DNA of 64,000 nt from Verticillium longisporum (lineage: Eukaryota; Ascomycota; Sordariomycetes; Glomerellales; Plectosphaerellaceae), in NCBI GenBank assembly GCA_019188255.1, contig JAETXT010000011.1, positions 1 through 64,000 of the forward strand. Reading direction: 5' to 3'. Below are positions 32,769 through 45,000 of this stretch, piece after piece; within the stretch, counting starts at the first letter, position 1; the number at the start of each line of letters is the position of its first letter. Position numbers and translations under genes: made by a program. The notes beneath the pieces were generated by a model. That model saw only the letters and a list, made by a program, of their open reading frames with translations. It was not told the origin of the DNA and searched no databases.

Positions 32769-35052
32769 AACGAGGTGTCAAGGGTCAGCCCTCGCGGCCG
32801 TCACGTCATCCCTCAAACAGAAGAGGGCGTTTGATGGTGGCTATTGACGGAAATGGCAGACGTGACAAGGTCGCCAGGGGGGGGGCCACAGTAGAGTCCC
32901 TCAAGACTTGTCAGAGAAAGAAAGATGGAGAGACGGGCAGTAGTCAAGGCGGTACAAAGTGAAGCTGGGAGGGAGGGAGAGGGTGAGAGAGAAAGGTGGT
33001 GAATGGTGGAGTCACGGTGGTGACAGAACAGGATGGCTTGAGGTTTGCTTACAGGCAGCGGTTTCGGGGTGGAGGGGTAGGGTCGGAGAGGGGTTGCAGG
33101 GTGCTTGGCTCGTAACGTACCTTGGTGTAGTAGGTATGGAGGGAATAGAAGAAGAAAGGAAATGGTTGAGGCGGAGAGGAAGGAACAGGACTGACTATGT
33201 GTCGGAAGGCTGAGAGGAGTCGGTGGTCACGGCAAGGTTTCTGGTCCCTCAAGGTGCAGAGTGTCGATGGAGCGAGTGGTGTCGGTGGAGGGGCGTTGGC
33301 AGCGGTTCGTGTTCACAGGGTGTCTGTAAGTGGTGTGGACATTCAAGTGAAGCGTGTTGCCTATTGCCTGCCTGACGCCAAGGCGACGGGAAGGTGAGGT
33401 ACCCCTCGATCTAAGGCCGCGCAGCACAGCTCGGTGCAACGCCAACCAGGACAGTGTTGACGCCTTGTGCCCAGCCAGAGCCAGCCAGCAGGGCGGAGGG
33501 GGCGGATATGGTACAAGAGGGGCAGCACCTGACCTGCTGATGCGCGATGGAGAGGTGCCCGAGCCTGTAGGTAGGGCGGGGAAGCACGGGACGAGCGATT
33601 AGAAGCTTGTCTGAGCTCTGCCAGGCAGAGGGAGAAGCCCCCCTTTTGATGTCACGCGGTGCCTCTGGTTGGGCTGGCTGGGCTGGGCTGGAGACAGACA
33701 GGCGGGAGAGATAAGGTGATTCACGTCGCAACCATGTCTCTTTGGTCGGACTGTGCATGGGTCCCTCGGAAAGATTGACACGGATGCGGCAAGTGAAGTA
33801 TGTGGGATGCACAGGAAAGTTGAAGAGACCAGAATGAGGTCGACGGAGAGAGGAGATGCAGGCAGGAAAGCAAAGAACGCATGGAAATGTTAATGCAGTA
33901 GAGTGTGTGCGCGGTTCTAATGGTTGTACCTGATGTGATGCTCATCGAATCCGAGGTACTTTCCCCGAGGCGTTATGCACTGTGAGACCTTACTTTCAGG
34001 CGCTGCGGCTGCCTCGTTCGTACTCTCCCTCTGTCTTGGCCCCTCTGACAGTCTGACAGTCTGACAGTCTGACATGTTGCTAACAGGAGGGGAAGTCGCA
34101 TCCCCCTGGTCATGGCCTGGTCGAATACCGATGCAGTCGACGCCATGCCTGCCTAATGGCATCATCGAGCGCTATCGATAACCATCTGGCGTTGCCTCGC
34201 ATGGTGGGGGGGGGGAGGGGGAGGGGCCCGCCTCCAGGTGCCCCACCATCCCGTGTCTGCCTTTGAAGCGCGCGATGAGGATTCAATTCGTGCGCTTCGT
34301 CCGTTGTCTTGGAGTTGAAGACCATGTGCATCGTTAGGTCTCAAAGGCAACTGTTGGTTTCGTCCGAGTCCGAGGCCAAACAAGCTTGGCACCATAGAGA
34401 CTGCATTGGGGTCCTCGGTGCATACCCAGGGGCAATGACATACTTCAGAGGACCGCCCGCGTCAGGCGGCATCAAGCGTTGCAATTCCCATGCAGCCATG
34501 GTCATGAATTATCGCTCATTAGCTAAAGAAGTAGTGGGCAGAATTTACAAAAGACAAGCACAAGCACAGCCAGGTGACAAATCAGTAGCCGGATGACGGT
34601 CCTCTCCCCTCGAACCTCACCAATCCATTCCTCCCAACGCCTTGTCCGCAGCTGGTGAAACACACTACACTGTTGGGTCCTTTCGCATAGCCCAGTCGGC
34701 CGGTGTGCAACCGCTAGAGCAGCGACGCGCGTTGCCCGCTGGCGAGCAGTTTCCCGAAACAACCCTCCACAATCATGTTCCCTGGGGGGAACGATACCAA
34801 CGCGCTCTCTATAACATGCGAAGGAGTTACAGAAAATCCATAAAGGAAAAGAAGATGAGAAGTAGGGACAGACCACAGCGAATGTGACGCGCCCAGTCGT
34901 GCCGGCAAAACGAGGCGCCGCCCGTGTCCGCGGCTACAGGAGGGTATCGTTGCGGAGGAGAAAGAGGAAGGCTAGGAAAGCATTAATGCATCGCAGTCAT
35001 GGTAGTACAAGCGACGATCGTCAAGACCGTCGCAAACAGACATGGAAGGGCC
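32769..35052. other. Intergenic spacer, 2.3 kb
   Basis: This is the purine-rich promoter of the membrane-protein gene (32880-33250) and the 3' region of the phosducin-like gene. It contains a short 8-bp tandem repeat at 34044-34074 and a G-rich run near 34204-34228. No gene was recognised. Confidence 0.6.
34044..34074 (+). repeat. 8-bp tandem repeat TCTGACAG, about 4 copies
   Basis: Nearly four perfect copies of TCTGACAG lie in non-coding sequence. Confidence 0.9.
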
Positions 35053-35983
35053 TCAGAGGATGGCGTGCTTCTCGAACAGCCTCCGCAACGTGTCGCGGCC
35101 GAATGGCTCGTCATCGGGAATCATCTCGATGATGCCTGTGAGGTTGGCGAACATGTCGCCCTGATTCCTGTAGGCAAGAATAGAGGGCACTGCGGCGTTG
35201 TCGAACTCAATATCGAGATAGTGCACCTTGACGAAGTGGATAGCCGTATGCTGTCGAACAAGGGGCCGCAGAGCTGATTCAATCGTTTCTGAGACGTCCG
35301 ACTGGGCCTCTGTCAGTATGCGGCTCGGTACCGAGACTCGGATGGAAAGGACAACATACCTCGTGGTCATATACAAAGACGACGACAGTTGTGTCGCGTC
35401 CCACCTTCTCAATCGCGTCGAGGTACCCAAGTGCGTCGACCTCGTCCAGTCGCCCGTAAATCCTGACGCTGGGGCTCGTCCTGCGGTTCCTAACGGACTT
35501 GCTGGCATCGCTCTCCAGTTCGCGCCGTCGGCTCTCACGCCACTGTTGTAGGAATGCCTCCTCGTCAGGCGAGTCGCTCGCGTGGCTGTCGTCTTCGCTG
35601 TCTTGCTGCTGTTGTTTCGGAGTCGGGGCGCTCTGCAGACTGTCGAGGCCGAAGATGGATCGCCTCACGGTGCTCTTTGCGCGCGTGATGAAGGAAGTCT
35701 TGCGCGCCTCTTCGTAGTTGCGCGCATCAGCAATGACGCCCTTGACACCGGTGGTTCTGCCAGCGTCGAAGCTTGCCGGGGGCAGCTTGAGGTCGCGATC
35801 AGCTGGTTGAATGCGCATGGCGGCGTCGATTTGGGAGGCGCGGTATGAGTCTTCCTCGTCTAGTTCGTGACTGTCGTGTGGGTTGGTGTCGTCGCGGTCT
35901 TCGGGGTGTACACGACTGGCCTCTCTTGCGTTCTTTGCGACGAGGTCGTTGAATTCTTCTTGGGCTGGGGTCAGGTCGGCCAT
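35053..35983 (-). CDS. Phosducin-like protein
   Basis: Phosducin-like proteins bind G-beta-gamma and, with the CCT chaperonin, help fold G-beta. The start MADLTPAQEEFNDLVAKNA opens the helical Gβγ-binding half. This half includes VKGVIADARNYEEARK, and a Gln/Ser/Asp-rich stretch follows. The C-terminal half is a thioredoxin fold: VRIYGRLDEVDALGYLDAI, TTVVVFVYDHE and IHFVKVHYLDIEFDNAAVPSILAYRNQ. It ends DTLRRLFEKHAIL. One intron (35302-35359, GTATGT donor) lies just after VFVYDHE. The product is 290 aa with an intact frame. The next gene on the same strand is G-beta, its presumed client. Confidence 0.93.
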
Positions 35984-38900
35984 GACGGGCAGGTGGGCAC
36001 GGGGAGGAGGGGAGGATCTTTTAATAGAAGAGGGACCGTAGGGTGTAGTGGGAGCAGAGGCTCGTGGGCGGGTGGTCCGACGGCGAGGTAAGGGGCAAGA
36101 CTCTAAAGCAATGTGATGGGAGTCGTCTTGTTTCCAACACAGCAGGACTTGGACAGGATGGCCATGCCAGCGGGGGATACATGTAGAGGGGGGCAGGGTG
36201 GGGGGCCACCATCCGGGCAGAGCGCCGCCAAAAGAACTTCTCGAAGCAGTGGAGCCGGCGGTGACCGAGAGTGCAAAGGAGGCAGGGAGGGGGCTCCAGG
36301 GGCTGTGAGAGAACCCTGCCCCGAGCGCGCTTGGTGCGGCGGTGAGGTCGAGAAAGTTGTTGCAAGCGGCGGTCGAAGGCGCGGAAGTCAGAAGAGGCGG
36401 GGCAAGGATGACAGCCCCTGCGCTTGCGTCAGGCTGTTTCAGAATCAAGGCCCGAATCAGCCGGCGACAATGGGATCTCGCTGCTCACTCAGTTTCTCTT
36501 CGTCCGTAAACTGTAGATCGTACCTTTGTCCCCTTGGATTCCAAGGAGATGCAGGGCGGCCAGGTCGGCCTGGCCAACCCTGCTAGCTCCTCTTGCTCCT
36601 TCGGCTTGCTTCTCGCCACCGCATTGCCTCTGGGTAGGTAGGATAGTTTCATGTGGTCGGTTTGCCATCTGGCCTCGACAAGAGTGACGTGAAGTATGAA
36701 TGGTGAGCTGCGTGGCCAGCCGAGCACCAAACATGTCCAGCGCAACTCACGATTGTGACCGAGAACCAAGTGGCCAGGCACCGATCTGCAGAGGCTGGGG
36801 CATGTGCAGTACTTGGCAGGGCCCCGGCCACAACGTGTGGTCCGCTGGGATTAGCGGTCTCCAGTTCCATGTGGTCGCTGCGTCTGGCTCCCTCCCACTT
36901 GGTTTGTCGACTGATAATGCCAAGGTGCCTCCTCGTGGCCTCAATGCCGATTGGTGCTTTCCTTTCTTACATGATGTTCCTGCCTTTGAGTGAGACCTCG
37001 TGTTGCGTGAGCGTCTTATTCTCTAGCGATTTACGTTGATGTCGCGAGCAGGGTTGTGGCAGCATGGGACACCGATCGACTTGTGCTCACATCGCCATCC
37101 ATTATCGAGTAGAGGAGCCGACTTTCCATATGCTACGTACAGACAATTACCAGGTCATTGCTTGTCAGGCCATCTCCGGTGCATAGATGACGTCTATGCA
37201 AAGCCCTAGTGGCCCTCGCCGCCGGTCGGAACCCGCTGGTCTTCTGTCAACGACCAACATACAGACATTGGGTTTCGCCTCAGCTCTTCCTCCGTTCATC
37301 TCGCCCTGCACGCCAGAATAGGCCGTCCGACCAGCCTCGCCCTTAACAAGGTTAGAGTCGTAGTCGCATACAACGCCCTTTGCTGTTGCCATGCCTTGAT
37401 GACTTGTCCCGGATATATTCCTCCGAGTCATGCGCTGCTGTCGGTCATCCGCAACTTCGGGTCTGCCCCAGATCGCCAACCACAAGAGAGCCCCTTCGTT
37501 CAAAACAATATCCTTCTCAAATCCAGCAAAACATCGGACGGAATAATGGATTGGCAGACCGCAGACCGCGATACCGATATTGTTGGCGAACCAGAACGCG
37601 TAGCCGTGTTTCATGCCTTTGTTTCATGCTCTCCGTGTCGGCCTCCATCAGCCATCTCCAGATTTGTTCCTCTCGCATTCACTAGTGAACATAGGGTCTT
37701 TTTACTCGCTCATCACCCCTGTGGAACAGCCGCAGGACTGGTGCTCCTGTATTAGTCAGTCTACAGGACTGCTTCGCCCTATTCTGGACATCTGAGCGCG
37801 ATCAGCCCAGTGATTCTCGACGCACTCTACATTGGACAATAGGTCGGCGTAGCAAAATAAAATCAGGCGGAGCCCAACCTCGCCGGCTTGCTGTCGTTGA
37901 TCGCCAGATTAGCCAACTGGCTCTGTCAATATCGAGTCGATGGGATTACCGGAATTTCGACACATGTACCGCATGTAGCTGTGCCGCACTGGCTATTGAT
38001 ATACTGCTTTTTTCCTTGTTTTGTATTGATGATTCGTCTGGTGGCTCAATACCCATTACCCAACCAGGTCCATCGCCACTTCTGGGGGTAGACGTACTTT
38101 CACTCGTTTGCTGGGATCAAGCATGAAGCGACATGGTGGACGGGGCCAAGCCGCCAAGGCAAGAAAGCTCACTGGAGCCACTGCACAGGTCGTTAACAGG
38201 TCGCTTCACCGATGTCAGAAGCCACAACGTGACTCTGACATGGAGACGATATGACGCTTAGTCCAGGTGATCGCCTAACCGACATTGGGGTGCTCATGCT
38301 GCCCATGAATAGGTTGATGCATCGTGCCAAGTGTTCGAAAGGTAAGGAGTCACCTCCGAGCAACGTGATCCTAGCTGCTATAGGCCCCCCCGTACCCAGG
38401 CATTGGGAGCACGCGGTCTCGCTCCCTGTGGGATGACTCAGTTGCTCTCCTAAGTTCATGCCAGGGAACCTTGTTACACGATGCTTTAGGGAACTTTCCT
38501 GGGGGTGTCTTGTCATGTCATGATGCTCATGACATGCTTATTCTGGGCAATTTTCGACACGTGGCATATGTCGAACTATTCATGGACGGTTGTTCCCTTG
38601 TAAATGATTACAGTATCTAATTGTTGGCGCTTTACGTAGATGAGGGGAGAAAAGATAGAGGGGGGGGGAATACAACATCCGGTGACATCGAGCGGTTGGG
38701 CTCAGACTGTAACCAACACGCTAGGACTGTCGTGGTTCATCTTTCTCTTTTCTTTGACTGAAGATTCCATCTTTATATTTGTCGTTGGACGACACCAAGT
38801 ATATTCTCCAAATGATTCTCAAAGACTGTGAACTGGGAGTCTGGGGTATGCTACCCGAGTTTCTGCTCATGGTCGATGCATTTCCCTAGGCAGGTTGATA

Positions 38901-40776
38901 CTCCCGCCCCCGGAGTAAAGAGTGACTTGTTGCAGCTCCTCCCTGTGGCTGAAGAGCTGGGCAACGAGGAACCCTTTTGATGCGACTTTAATCTTCAAGT
39001 GAGAGAAACGGATCCCCATAGCGCTAATCCTCGTGGTACATGTATCATTTTAAGGTTAGGTTCCCACAAGAAGCAGGGCATGGACCGGCTGATACAAACC
39101 TTCGGATTTGGATTTGGACTCCTCAGCAGAAGAATGCAAATTGAACGGGAAAGCAAGACCTTCGATCTGTTTATGATGTAACATGAACACCAAAAAGCGT
39201 CCCCTCTCCATTCTCGAAATCGACACTTAATGACTGATCTTGCGATGAGAAGATACTCGAGGTGGACACTTCCATCATCACAGTAAGTCGTTGGTCCCGC
39301 AGAACATGCATTTCACAGTACCCACGACATATATCTTTTCGTACATCCACCACTCAATTTGGGTTCCAGGGTTGTACCAAGCCCCCAAGCAAGACCGGGA
39401 GCATCCCCGAGAGTCTCACGAGCACAACCTCTCGGCCACCTACTTCAGAAGCAGCGGTTTAGGTTGGGTGCCCCGTTTGGCCCAGACGGCAAGAATTAAA
39501 CGCCCACCCCCCTCTTCTGTATGCTCCTGTTCCACAGCATCTACCCGATCATGGACACGGCATAACCAGCGTCCTCATGTCTTGCAAGCGAACTAAAGGC
39601 ATTATCAACAGCACGGCATCACGTTGCGACAAAACATAGGAATCTGGTCAGTGACGAATCAGGCATTCAGCACGAGCTACTATAGTACAGGCAGACAAGT
39701 AACGACGACAGGCAGACGGCGGGCGCTCAACACCAAAAAATAAAACAACAGCACAAAACAAAACGACTAAAACATAGGCTGTCTTCCCATCATCGCTCTT
39801 TGTCCCCCGTCCGTCACGGGCATTCCTTCATACCCGCGAGCTGGTGTTCTTCCGCGTCGTTGTCGTCGCCACAGCCGCCCCAACCATTCCGAGTCGCCGT
39901 GCCTGTCGTCCATGCGCCAACCTTATAGCCACGCCGAGACCAACGGCCGGGTCTCCCCCCTCCCTTCCTCGCACTAAGCAGCAGGCCTTCCTTCGACAAA
40001 TGACAGAATAGCACCTCTTCGTCTAACGGGCATTCGACACTTCCCCGGAAGAAACAATCAAGGAAATGCGGCATGGTTCAGCACACTGTCTCGTGACGCG
40101 CAACGAAGAGAATCGGAGTCGGTTGACCTAAGAGCCACCCATTACAGTTGGGGGCTTCGTGGAAGAGGACTGGTGTAGAAGCGCTTGGGGGTTAGGTGGA
40201 CCGTTAACCCTTGTCGTGCCAACTTGCCGATGCGCGTGGACAAGCCCAAAAGAGATCGGAAGCGCGAGCGTCGGCCGTGACAGGGCTGATTTTGGTGAAA
40301 GGGGGGGTATCAACGCCTCGGTCCTGAAACCTCCCTCAACTATCCCGTCGTCGTCGGCGACAGGCATAAAGGGGAGATTTATGAAGCGTACATGGATTTG
40401 AAAAAAAAAAGAACATGGGAAAACCTCTCAAGTGTGATACAGTCGTCGATACTAGCGGTCTGAGTGCTAGTAAGGGAGAGAAATAAAACTATGGTGCAGA
40501 GAGTCGCCAACAGCGCAATGTCAATGTCGGAGGATTGCTGCAGCCGATAGTATTGTGGAGGAGGAGAAGCGAGAGGCGGTTATGAGCAGGTGTATCGTGA
40601 CTTCGTCCCGGCTGCGCCAGCACTCGCGGATTAGAAAGGGGGGTGGGTGGCGTAGAGGTCGGCAATTAGGTGGCGATGGAAAAGCCAATCGTGCTGGGAT
40701 TAGCAGGGAGTTGCGAGCACTGGGACCGGTGTTTCCAGAAAGTATTTTGTTGTGCTTCCATTTTGTCGAGGCGATT
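35984..40776. other. Gene-poor spacer, 4.8 kb
   Basis: No gene with introns or a recognisable domain was found. It includes the promoter of the phosducin-like gene and the long 3' side of the G-beta gene (A-rich near 39730-39775 and 40400). A perfect inverted repeat lies at 38514-38536. A minus-strand frame at 37165-37614 contains a hydrophobic stretch (AFWFANNIGIAVCGLPI) but has no further support. Confidence 0.55.
38514..38536. repeat. Perfect 10-bp inverted repeat
   Basis: CATGTCATGA, a 3-nt spacer and TCATGACATG form a perfect hairpin-capable palindrome in non-coding sequence. Function unknown. Confidence 0.9.
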
Positions 40777-42097
40777 CTAGTACGCCCAGATTTTGAGCTA
40801 CGCTGAGGTTAGCAACGTAGGGAAAACACACGGTTTCATAGACGCAACACTCACAAGAGAATCCCAAGAGCCTGTGCACAGACTGATGCCGTCGTTGCTG
40901 ACACCCAAGCAGCTGACGCGGTTCTCGTGGCCGACGAGCGAACCGACCTTCTCGCCTCGGGTGATGTCCCAGACCTTGCACTCAAAGTCGTCGTAGCCGG
41001 CAAACAGCAGGCGGCCGGAGACGGAGGTTGCGACGGAGGTGATGCCACAGAGGATAGACTCGGACTGTACGTGAACGATTTGTCAGCAAGGTTTCGCGTT
41101 GGAGGGAGGCCCGTCGCTGTGGGGAGCAGGGTACATACGCCGTAGAGGTTCAGCTCCCTGTCGGCGCGGATATCAAACAGTCGGCAAGTGGCATCGTCGG
41201 AGCCCGTGACGAATGAGTGGCCGTCCGGGAAGAACTGGATTGCGTTGATATCTGACTCGCGACCGGCAAAGGTCTGAAGGGCCTTTCCGGCACGAATGTC
41301 CCAGAGTTTGGCGAAAGCATCGCAGGCACCGGAGATGAAGGTGTTGGAGTTTGTCGGGTTCAGGCTGATGCTCATGACGTCGCCGAGGTGGTCGGCGAAC
41401 TCGGTGACCTTCTGTCCCGTCTCAATGTCCCACTTCATGCAAGTCATGTCTCCAGAGGACGTCAGTATGCTCCGGTCGTTGATGAAGCGGCAGCAAGAGA
41501 GGTAGCCGGCGTGGCCAGAGAGCTCGCGGGCGACCCTCGTGGGGCCATCGCGCTGTTGATTGAGGTTATAGATGGAGCAGATGTTGTCGAGACCACCGCA
41601 GGCGACGTAGTTGCCGCTTGGGGCGTAGGCGCAAGTCATGACCCATGAGGATCTCAGGGGAATGGCGTGGACCTTGTTCGTGGTGTAGGCGTCCCAGATG
41701 ATGAGCTTGCCATCTTGCGAGGCGGAAACGAGGTGCCTGCGGTCGGTCGACCAGTGCATGGCGTAGATCTTGGCGAGGTGGCCCTTGAGGGTACGCTTGG
41801 CCTTCATGAGCTGGCCCCTGGGGATCGGCTCGTGGGCTTGTTGGGCGACGGATCGAACTGTTGTCAATTGTCAGTGGGGGTTATCTCAGACGACGCGACA
41901 GAGTCGCCGGGCGGGCAGCATGTGGACGGGTGATGGGTGGCTGGACGATAGGGGGGGGCGAACTGACGTGTGGTGTCGGCGAGCTCATCCTTCTTCCTCT
42001 TGATGCGGTCCTTCAGGGTTTCAGCCTCGCGGCGCGCCTGTTGAATGCGCGCCTGCATCGCCTCGGGCGACACGTCGTTTGGAGATTGCGAATTCAT
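40777..42097 (-). CDS. gnb-1: Heterotrimeric G-protein beta subunit
   Basis: G-beta, with G-gamma, transmits signals from G-protein-coupled receptors and controls growth, development and pathogenicity programmes in filamentous fungi. Four exons are 42097-41968, 41857-41139, 41064-40855 and 40797-40777. They encode 359 aa, the usual length. The N-terminal coiled coil that pairs with G-gamma is [20 protein letters not shown]. Seven WD40 repeats follow, for example [85 protein letters not shown] and the C-terminal [14 protein letters not shown]. The true stop is TAG, and no frame errors were seen. The phosducin-like gene follows on the same strand 4.8 kb downstream. Confidence 0.97.
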
Positions 42098-45000
42098 GGC
42101 GACAGAGATCGGACGTGTGTGAACGACTCGGAGAGGGTGAGAGATGGGAGGAGGGGAAGGGCGGACGGTAGGGGATGGCGGTTGTTCGTCGATCGTTGAG
42201 CAACGGGGGGTGGGCGGCGGCGGAGGAGGTCGTCGATGGAATTGAATTGGCGAAGTCTCAGTGGAGAGGACAGGAAAGAAAAGAGAGGTGGTGGTTGCGG
42301 CGGTGGGTGGCCCAGTCCACGGTCCAGTGTTGGCTGATGGGGGATGAGATGGGAAGGGGGAATGCAAGCTCAGGGGAGGGGGTTCGCGCGCGAGCCAGTA
42401 AGATCAGCTTCTGGGCAAGAGGGAAATGATTAGCTGGGGGTGGCCCTGGGTGGTCCGGTGGCCTGGCTGGCTTGTAATTGTGGAGAGTGGGGACGGCTCG
42501 GGGGGCGGCGTTGAGACTGGCTGGTGCTCGCTGCTGGGTTGTTGTGCTGGGAGGACACCCAAATTGAGGCAAGCCTACTTACTGCACCTGCTGCATGCCT
42601 TGCTCGGGTAGGAAAAATAAGAAAAGGTCCCCAAGTGCGTACAGGTTGTCAGGACACACTGTTCATTGCCGGGGCTTGGGAGATGGGTATGCGAAGACTT
42701 TCGGGCCTCGGATGGGTACCCAGAGCTGTCTGCTTTGCTAAATAGGTACCTAGTAGAGCCATGCGAGCCAGCTTGAAAAGCAGAGACGACAGCTCTGTCG
42801 AAGCAGGATCTGACGGAGCTTGCTGGGTATTATTTTCACCCCTTGGCCTTATAAGAAAAAAACATCCGCGACAGCTTGGGCGCACAGGTGTAATTTTGGT
42901 CCTCCGCGATGCCTGCAGTAGGTAGGTAGCTTCGGTTCCTTTGTTCCCTTGTTCCCGCTAGAGCTCCCATGCGATCAACGCCGCCTACGGACCTGCTGCT
43001 TCGCTTGTTGGCCAAAAGGGGAAGCGGGGGACTATCCAATAATTGACGGTAGGACCGCGCACGATGGCCGGATGGTGCCCTGCGTCTATCCCCTGCCTCG
43101 GGAAGATTTCAAAAGCTCGATGCTCTCGCCAACAGACATGACGATTCGTCTGGCCAGTGCAATGCTTGGTGCAATGGTGTGCTAGGGGCGATCGTTCCGT
43201 CAGGACTGCACACTCTTGTCGTATCGTAGAATTCGAAGGCCTGATGCCTGATGGAGATGACGGGGGCGGAAGACGAGACGAGCGTAAAGCACAAGCACTA
43301 GAGACATCAAGGACTGGAGACGCAACGAATGACGACCCAGCAGGAGACGAGGCGGGGCCGAACTTGGTCTGGAAAGGCGAGGGTAACGGCCAAGTGGGTT
43401 TTTCGGTGGAGGATCATGGAAATTTGGGAGGGGGTGAGTTTGGTTGCGACATGGAGAGATTGGCATTGCTAGCGCGGACAGTGCCGGGCGCCCTCTTCCC
43501 CCCAAGCCCCCTCGATGCAAGCACTCCAGCAGGCTGCAGACTGACTGGAAAGACACAGGCACCACGGTTGTCGACAGTGCGTAGATGGTGCCACACACAC
43601 CGTAGGTGATCTACCGTATCCCTGGGGCAGGCACTAGTGGATGGCGGATCGTGGATGACTTGCCGGGGTGGGAGCTCCATGGACAGCAGGTACATGGTAC
43701 CTCAAGTGTGCATTCGGCACATCTTTGACCCAATGTAACGCCTCTCGAGAATGCTGACTTGGGCGTGGAGCAAGACCTTTGACAATCCAGAAACCTGACG
43801 CCTTGCAGAGCTGACGCGGGTACAGTCAGTCTCAGTTCCCCGTGCGTTTCCTCACTGGCAGAACTCATGCATCGGGGTCCATGCCCTGAGAGCCGACCTC
43901 ACCGGGGAGATGTGGAAGGCGGGGGCGTTTTTGGCAAGCTTGCGTCGGTAGCGATCAACTCAAAAGGAGCATGATAGATTCATGCCGAGGGTAGGTACAT
44001 TCATTAGTCTTGTTTGTAAGCAGGCGGAGGACAGCAGCAGCAGACTGCTTTCTTCCACCGAATCGATCACGATGAGATTGCTAATGGTGACTCTCCTTCT
44101 GACACTTTTGTGTCGACAATGCGCACAAATCCATTGGAGGCGAGCATTGCCACTGACCGAGCCAACCCGTCTGAGAGCATTATCGAGCGGATCCGGACTG
44201 TGATTGATCCCGACGCTATCACCACCGAAAGACGGGTGGCTTCAGGGTTTCGTGATTCGAGCTGGCATGCTCCTACCGTCGCCCGATACTAGCAACCTTC
44301 AGGCAGTGTCAGGCAGACTTAGCCCCGCGTCTCGCTGTGCCAGGCCAAGCGGGTTGCAAAAAAAATGAGACGTACTGAATGCTTCACCCCAGCCCCTCTA
44401 CCTAGAATAACTGCACAACACTACTACGAGACACCTACAAGATCTAGAATTATAGTGACTATTGAGTTTATAGATCAGTATAATGTACACTATTTTAAAG
44501 AAAGGCTTTTCGCCTAGACTGAAGCTCTGGAGTCGTTGTAGAAATGTATAGCTGAATAGCTGGGTAGTAGGAATGGTTATGGGGGAGGGATCTGGTACGT
44601 CTCATTTTTTTTGCAACCCGCTTGCAGGCTTTGCCCGACTCTTGGCTGCCACTACAAACCCGCCGTTTCGTCATTCGGTGTTTTGCAGCTTTCTTGTTAC
44701 TGCTCTGCACCAGTGGCCTGGATCCTCATGTTGCTTTTCCTACCTTGTCTGTCATCGAGGACAGGAAGCGGCGGCTACACATCCAGCTGAGACATCCCTC
44801 TCACACTGCAAAATGCTCCGTTGCTTTTGTTTGACGGCGGATGGCGGGCGTAGCCGTGTGCTGTGTGCCACTGGTATTTGTGTCGCCATTCCTCCATTTG
44901 CGTCGTGTGACCGTGTCCATAACATTATTACACCGACCTCGGTTGTCACACGAAGATGCTGTCGAGACGTATAATTACCAAGCAGCCACCATGCTCCGAG

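Noticed and set aside
37165..37614. 149-codon minus-strand frame with a hydrophobic N-terminus
   Set aside because: No homology, intron structure or continuation; not enough to call a gene.
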